Shown: piece by piece, positions 60,131-64,000 of the stretch | How positions within the stretch are numbered: position 1 is the first letter of the stretch | Layout: the number at the start of each line of letters is the position of its first letter | Origin: Heterobilharzia americana | Lineage: Eukaryota > Platyhelminthes > Trematoda > Strigeidida > Schistosomatidae | Assembly: GCA_944470555.2 (NCBI GenBank) | Contig: OX104129.1 | Coordinates: 85,210,820-85,274,819, forward strand | Length of the DNA: 64,000 nt | Reading direction: 5' to 3' | The notes under the pieces: generated by a model | What the model was told of the DNA's origin: nothing | The model's input: the letters and a program-made list of their open reading frames with translations, nothing else | The model's database searches: none | Made by a program: the position numbers and the translations under genes

Positions 60131-60395
60131 TGGATCGTGGCTAGCAGTAGAATCCAGGATGCGCATTTCGTCCTATTTGAGACTCATCAGCTGGATGTAC
60201 CTCCTTCCCAGTGAGTGATGTTGTTCCCATCGGAATTCAGACTCGGGAGCAATCGCTTTAAACGCCAGCGCGTTGTCCACTACACCACAGCGTCACGATA
60301 GCCACTTCTTGTGTGACGGGTATAGTTTTAGTATCATTGTTTTATATGATACCGTCGTTGATTGGACCGAATTGATCAGTCTCTGTTGGAATATG
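60131..60395 (-). repeat. Sm-alpha-like unit (minus orientation), nearly complete
   Basis: On the minus strand, in order: tail segment ending in 'gacggtatcatat'; 'tggtgtagtggacaacgcg' (A-box-like, about 60268-60286); 'gagtctgaattccgatggg' (B-box-like); 'acatcactcactggga'; then the ribozyme and 'tactgctagccacgatcc'. This is the known layout of schistosome Sm-alpha SINE-like satellites: Pol III-type boxes followed by a hammerhead. Confidence 0.85.
60152..60196 (-). ncRNA. Hammerhead ribozyme, all core elements intact
   Basis: Minus strand. Stem I ATCCAG/CTGGAT is perfect. The core CTGATGA is exact. Stem II GTCT/GGAC pairs with one G-U and a CAAATA-type loop. GAAA is exact. The short stem III is A-TGCGCA-T, and the cleavage triplet is ATC. 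It matches the schistosome satellite hammerhead layout and is the only copy here with no disabling change. Confidence 0.92.
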
Positions 60396-60600
60396 AGCTC
60401 CTGTGCATCTAGCTGACGAGTCCCAAATAGGACGAAATGTGCATCCTGAATTCCACTGCTAGCCACGATCCATCATTAACATAATTAGAACGCAGGCAAT
60501 ATCGAGGCATCCGCATAGGAGCCCATGTACCAACAGACACCGATCAATTTGGTCTAATCAACGACTGTATGATATAAAAACAATTATACATTATATAAAT
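60396..60600 (+). repeat. Sm-alpha-like unit (plus orientation), 5'-truncated
   Basis: Starts just before the ribozyme, with no Pol III boxes, and continues through 'tgctagccacgatccatc' to a tail 'ccaacagacaccgatcaat'. Inverted relative to 60131-60395. Confidence 0.8.
60407..60451 (+). ncRNA. Hammerhead ribozyme, core intact, stem I weakened
   Basis: CTGACGA core (variable position 7), stem II GTCC/GGAC, GAAA and ATC triplet are all as required. Stem I is ATCTAG/CTGAAT: one mismatch and one G-U. Possibly slow or inactive. Confidence 0.88.
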
Positions 60601-60956
60601 GTTATGTTTTTAAATAAATAAATACTGAAGATTAACTTTCTTTTATAAAGTGTCCAAAATCATTTCAAGCTTCATTGACCGCGAACGAATACTTTCTAGG
60701 ATGTTTATAATGTCTTGCACACAACTAGTTCTCCTCATTAAACTTAGTAGGGCAAGAATAATTTCAAGGGGTATCTGATAGCCTTCTTTTCAACTACCTA
60801 GATACCATAAAAACTACATGAATTCAAAGAAATGTTATCTTCATAAGGTAGAGACTGAAAAAAAGATAGTCCTCAATGTGGTACTATTGTAGTAGGCGTT
60901 GCCGATAGGAATGGATATAAGTAGTATGTGTTGAGAGGGTGGCAGAAATAATAGGG
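60601..60956. other. No gene recognised
   Basis: AT-rich; the last part may be PLE-related. Confidence 0.35.
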
Positions 60957-61242
60957 AATTCCATTTTAGTCTGTTTATTAGAAATATCACACAGTGAAAC
61001 AGTACCATTTACTGGATAACGCTTCGGACACAATTTATTGTCCATATTCATATCAGGTAACTCCACAACTTCGAGACAGTCTTTATATATTCCTAGTTTT
61101 CTCTCCTTCTCTGTGATGACTGTCTCGAAGTTGTGGAGTTACCTGATATAAATATGGACAATAAATTGTGTCCGAAGATTTATCTAGTAAATAGTACTGT
61201 TTCACTGTCTGATATTTCTAATAAGCAGACTAAAATGGAATT
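60957..61242. repeat. PLE palindrome: 124-bp inverted arms with a 38-bp spacer
   Basis: 60957-61080 and 61119-61242 are near-identical reverse complements. Each arm encodes, outward, almost the same peptide starting 'MELPDxNMDNKLCPK'. The sequence is related to the 9.03-9.47 kb PLE palindrome. Each arm has a hairpin GGACA-ATAAATTG-TGTCC followed by GAAG. PLE-like sequence continues at 61243-61290 ('gcccaagttttacactta', also next to the 9.0 kb arm). Confidence 0.85.
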
Positions 61243-61290
61243 ACAATCGACCACAGTGCCCAAGTTTTACACTTATATTAATAATAGGGA

Positions 61291-62070
61291 ATTACTAGCA
61301 ATGGGTAAGGATTCTGCCAAGAGAAGCGCAAGAAATAAATTAGGCGTATGAAGAGCAAATCACAAGAGAAGCAGAAGAGGAAATGAAGCACATTTTGCAA
61401 ATGACGCTTTTAGTGTAAGGTGTACCATATTTTACGACTACTGTACCACGTGTTGACAACAAAACATCCCTTCCTTCGTACCTATCTACTGGTTCTTACA
61501 CTATGAAGAGAAAACTGTTACAGACTGTGAAAGTTCATATAAAGTTAATTTTGGAACTAAAATCAGAGTTATTCAATGTTTACATAGCTTAAAATCATTT
61601 GACGGCTGTTCTATGATTGATAAAGATTCATAGAAGCGATTAGTACTAGAAGAAATAAATTGAACTTTTACCTCATTAAAGAGGCAATTGTTCGCTTCCA
61701 GCTTCCATGGTAGCCAATGATTTATTTAGTTATTCAGAATAAACTCTTGAAAAATTATGTAAATTTATCTTTTACAATTAGTTTCTCAATCAATTTCATT
61801 TCAAAGTTTTACTATTTAACCCAAATTGACTCATATTTACATTATTAACTTGCTCCATTCACTTATGTTAAATAGTTTCCATTCCATATTTTAATTGGTC
61901 ACATGTAGCAAAATGGTAGTCTGATTAGATAAACATAACTTCAGTTTTAGTAACCACAAATTACTTCAGTTGAACTAACTTATTCTGGATACTTGTTTCA
62001 TTATCTCTCATCAATGGACTATCGCCTACTTGATAGTTAAAGTATGTTGATTACTTTACGATTTTATAGC
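61291..62070. other. No gene recognised
   Basis: Beyond about 61430, AT-rich DNA without motifs. Confidence 0.35.
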
Positions 62071-62074
62071 CCGT

Positions 62075-62455
62075 ATAGAGCAGCTGCGTACGCTTGATAG
62101 TGAAGATCAGATGGCCAGAAAGAATAAGCAAGAAGGAACTCTGGTTGTCTGACAACGAACCAACCAACAATCTATTACCCAACAAATATACAGAAGACAG
62201 TAGAGATGGACTAGATTGGGCATACACAGAGAAGGCCGATTGGGGGCATCATGCGTCAGACCAGGCCAAAGGGGAAACTACAATTTGGGCGTCTAAGTGG
62301 GGGGTGACATGGAGGAGATCATGTGAGGTAGAAATGAGAGGTTGTGGGCAGTCATGGAGCCAGGTTTTGAAGACTGCAGAGAAGAGAATGGAAAGGAGGC
62401 GTGCCACTGAAGCCCTATGTTCCACTAGGAACCCAAGGGAAAAAAAATAATGAAG
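62075..62455 (+). mobile_element. RTE-clade LINE, 3' terminal fragment
   Basis: Plus-strand frame 62094-62450 covers the last RT block: 'IRWPERISKKELW', the domain with 'WRRSCEVEMRGCGQSWSQVL', and the end 'RRATEALCSTRNPREK', followed by an A-rich tail. A frameshift within 'RMGHTE'-type sequence near 62220 has altered the middle. Confidence 0.88.
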
Positions 62456-62845
62456 CTGGAAAGAAGACGCAAAATATGATGATGAATTTATTGTGTTTTT
62501 CAAAGTTTTTTGTTTTAACTTTGTCATGATTTTGTGTTTGACTTTATCGAACTCAAAGTTATACAGCTAGCTGTCAGCAGTTAGTAGTTGATTACGAAAT
62601 TAAATTGCTTCTCACAATTCTGTGGATAAAATCTTTCTAGGCCTTAATATAGCTAAATTGGTTTATTATTGAGTGCCGTGATATACAGATAGATACTTTC
62701 AATTCCACCCAGTTGTTATATACATAAGTTCTTTTGCTGAAACCTAATATACTATTCTAAGCATAAAAAATTCTTGTTGATTTAAAAACGCATTAGGCTT
62801 ACTGAGGTCAAATGCAGTACAGACAGATAGACAGAGACAGAGAGT
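62456..62845. other. No gene recognised; short ACAG-type microsatellite at its end
   Basis: 'acagacagatagacagagac' at about 62818-62845 is a simple repeat, possibly the tail of the adjoining LINE-2 copy. Confidence 0.4.
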
Positions 62846-62847
62846 GG

Positions 62848-63405
62848 ATACATCTCTGCTGTCGTGATCAGTTTTCAGCCATGCCATCAAGAGTACTCAA
62901 CCACTAATTCCTATCCACTCTGCGACCCAGCCACACAGTCTAAATCTCCCCACATGGGTCAGACCAAGAGTCTGGGACTACGTTGAGTAATATCAGCCCA
63001 TGGTCTAGCCATCTTGAACCCTTTTCCAACCTAATCTAATATTCACTGGCAAAGGGTGTCGTGGTAGGCGGTTACTTGGCATGAGAAATACATGTCTAAG
63101 CCACCTCAATCTACTAAGTTTGACAACCTCATCAATCAACTTGTCTGTCTTGTTTAATACCCTTCGCTTGACCTTAACACATCTCATACGTTGATTTCAC
63201 GAAACATGAGCAATGCTACGAAGACATCCTTAATCAAAACCCTGTAATCGCTCCATATTCTCTACTTTCAGTGGCCAAGTCTTACAGCCTTACAACAGAA
63301 CACAATGGACTGCTTTGCAGAATACTCGTCCTTTGATCGGTAATCGGATAACTCACCATTCAGTGCCACAGATGATGTCAGTGGAAAATGCCAACTGAAT
63401 AAGCT
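62848..63405 (-). mobile_element. LINE-2 RT C-terminal fragment
   Basis: The minus-strand frame 63187-63005 reads 'RRVLNKTDKLIDEVVKLSR' and 'LRWLRHVFLMPSNRLPR', the L-RWLGHVLRMP-xRLP block of LINE-2-type RTs. Upstream (63300-63190) lie decayed pieces of the preceding block. Related to, but diverged from, the 21.7 and 31.6 kb copies. Confidence 0.75.
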
Positions 63406-63695
63406 GGCTGATCCTGCCTGGCTACTTTTTTTCAGAGTCACATTTTTTAGTTTGTTTATATCACTTCATCTTTGCTGCAGATAAAAGTCCGTTAACTGTA
63501 AACAATGTATGCTATAAACTCTGTGGTATTTCATATTGGATCTCGATTGATCATCAAATTATCAGATAAATTTCGTTGGTCTTCTATTAAACAGGGAAAA
63601 TTTCGAAGCCATGTATATGTAAGTGGTTTTCAGATAAATGCATGAATGAATAAACAAGTCAAGCATTTTCAAGTAATATGGATGTTTTATTATAA
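63406..63695. other. No gene recognised
   Basis: AT-rich, nothing recognised. Confidence 0.35.
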
Positions 63696-63699
63696 AGTT

Positions 63700-64000
63700 A
63701 ATTGTTTGTCCCTTGGGTTCCTTGTGGAACATATCGATTCAGTAGCAAGTCGCTATTTTACTCTCTCCTCTGCACTCTTATATACCTGGCTCCACCGCTG
63801 CCCACAACCTCTCATTTCTTCCTCACACCGTATCCTCTGTGTCACCCTCGACTCAGATGCCCAACTCTTCTTTTTTTCCATTTGAGTTCCAGTCGACGAC
63901 CTGACCTGGTGTGTCATATCTCCAGACTGTCTTTTCAGTCTGTGTCCAATACTATCCGTTCCATCCCCACATCATTCTGCATATTTGTTGGGCGATAGGT
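63700..64000 (-). mobile_element. RTE-clade LINE, 3' end, continues past the window
   Basis: The 3' terminus ('gtcccttgggttccttgtgg' on the plus strand at 63707-63726) and the last RT block are present on the minus strand and run off at 64000. Confidence 0.85.

Overview
The window looks like repeat-rich, AT-rich DNA of a blood fluke (Schistosoma or a close relative). The main evidence is a set of diagnostic repeats: hammerhead-ribozyme units of the schistosome Sm-alpha satellite/SINE type, many copies of an RTE-clade LINE resembling the schistosome SR2/SjR2 group, and several Penelope-like elements (PLEs) with GIY-YIG endonuclease domains. I found no convincing host protein-coding gene. Every reading frame I could assign belongs to a mobile element, and almost all are 5'-truncated, frameshifted or nested. 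Family assignments come from recognised protein motifs read directly from the sequence, not from database searches.

Layout. 1-1.6 kb: start (minus strand) of a LINE, here called LINE-2, with a nearly intact AP-type endonuclease. 4.2-9 kb: nested wreckage of a CR1/Jockey-like LINE, an LTR-like insertion and a Gypsy-type integrase, all minus. 9.0-10.4 kb: a PLE with a palindromic leader. 11.6-13.2 kb: an RTE copy interrupted by an LTR-like insertion. 14.6-16.5 kb: a second LINE-2 endonuclease copy, itself interrupted. 17.5-18.2 kb: PLE reverse transcriptase (RT) remnant. 19.5-22.5 kb: foldback SINE-like repeats and a LINE-2 3' end. 23.3-24.1 kb: C-terminus of a third LINE, LINE-3. 25.3-27.3 kb: two PLE fragments. 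28.1-30.0 kb: internally deleted RTE with an 11-bp target-site duplication (TSD). 30.3-32.9 kb: PLE arm, ribozyme fragment, LINE-2 3' end and the inverted partner of the 26.9-27.3 kb PLE sequence. 33.8-34.9 kb: RTE. 35.1-36.3 kb: GIY-YIG fragment flanked by inverted repeats. 37.3-38.3 kb: a second internally deleted RTE. 39.4-41.0 kb: two PLE 3' ends in tandem. 42.8-46.8 kb: ribozyme units and two RTE copies. 48.5-51.5 kb: the longest RTE copy, capped by a tRNA-like insertion. 51.7-52.8 kb: LINE-3 RT. 54.5-55.6 kb: RTE. 56.9-57.1 kb: foldback repeat. 58.1-59.5 kb: RTE with a 14-bp TSD. 60.1-61.4 kb: an inverted ribozyme pair, then a PLE palindrome. 62.1-64 kb: RTE, LINE-2 and RTE fragments.

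The most unusual content is RNA-level structure. One hammerhead motif keeps every core element. Sm-alpha-like units are inverted against each other at three separate loci. PLE arms carry a hairpin whose stem differs between copies by compensatory base changes. There is no operon or pathway logic; the elements relate only by common descent and nesting.
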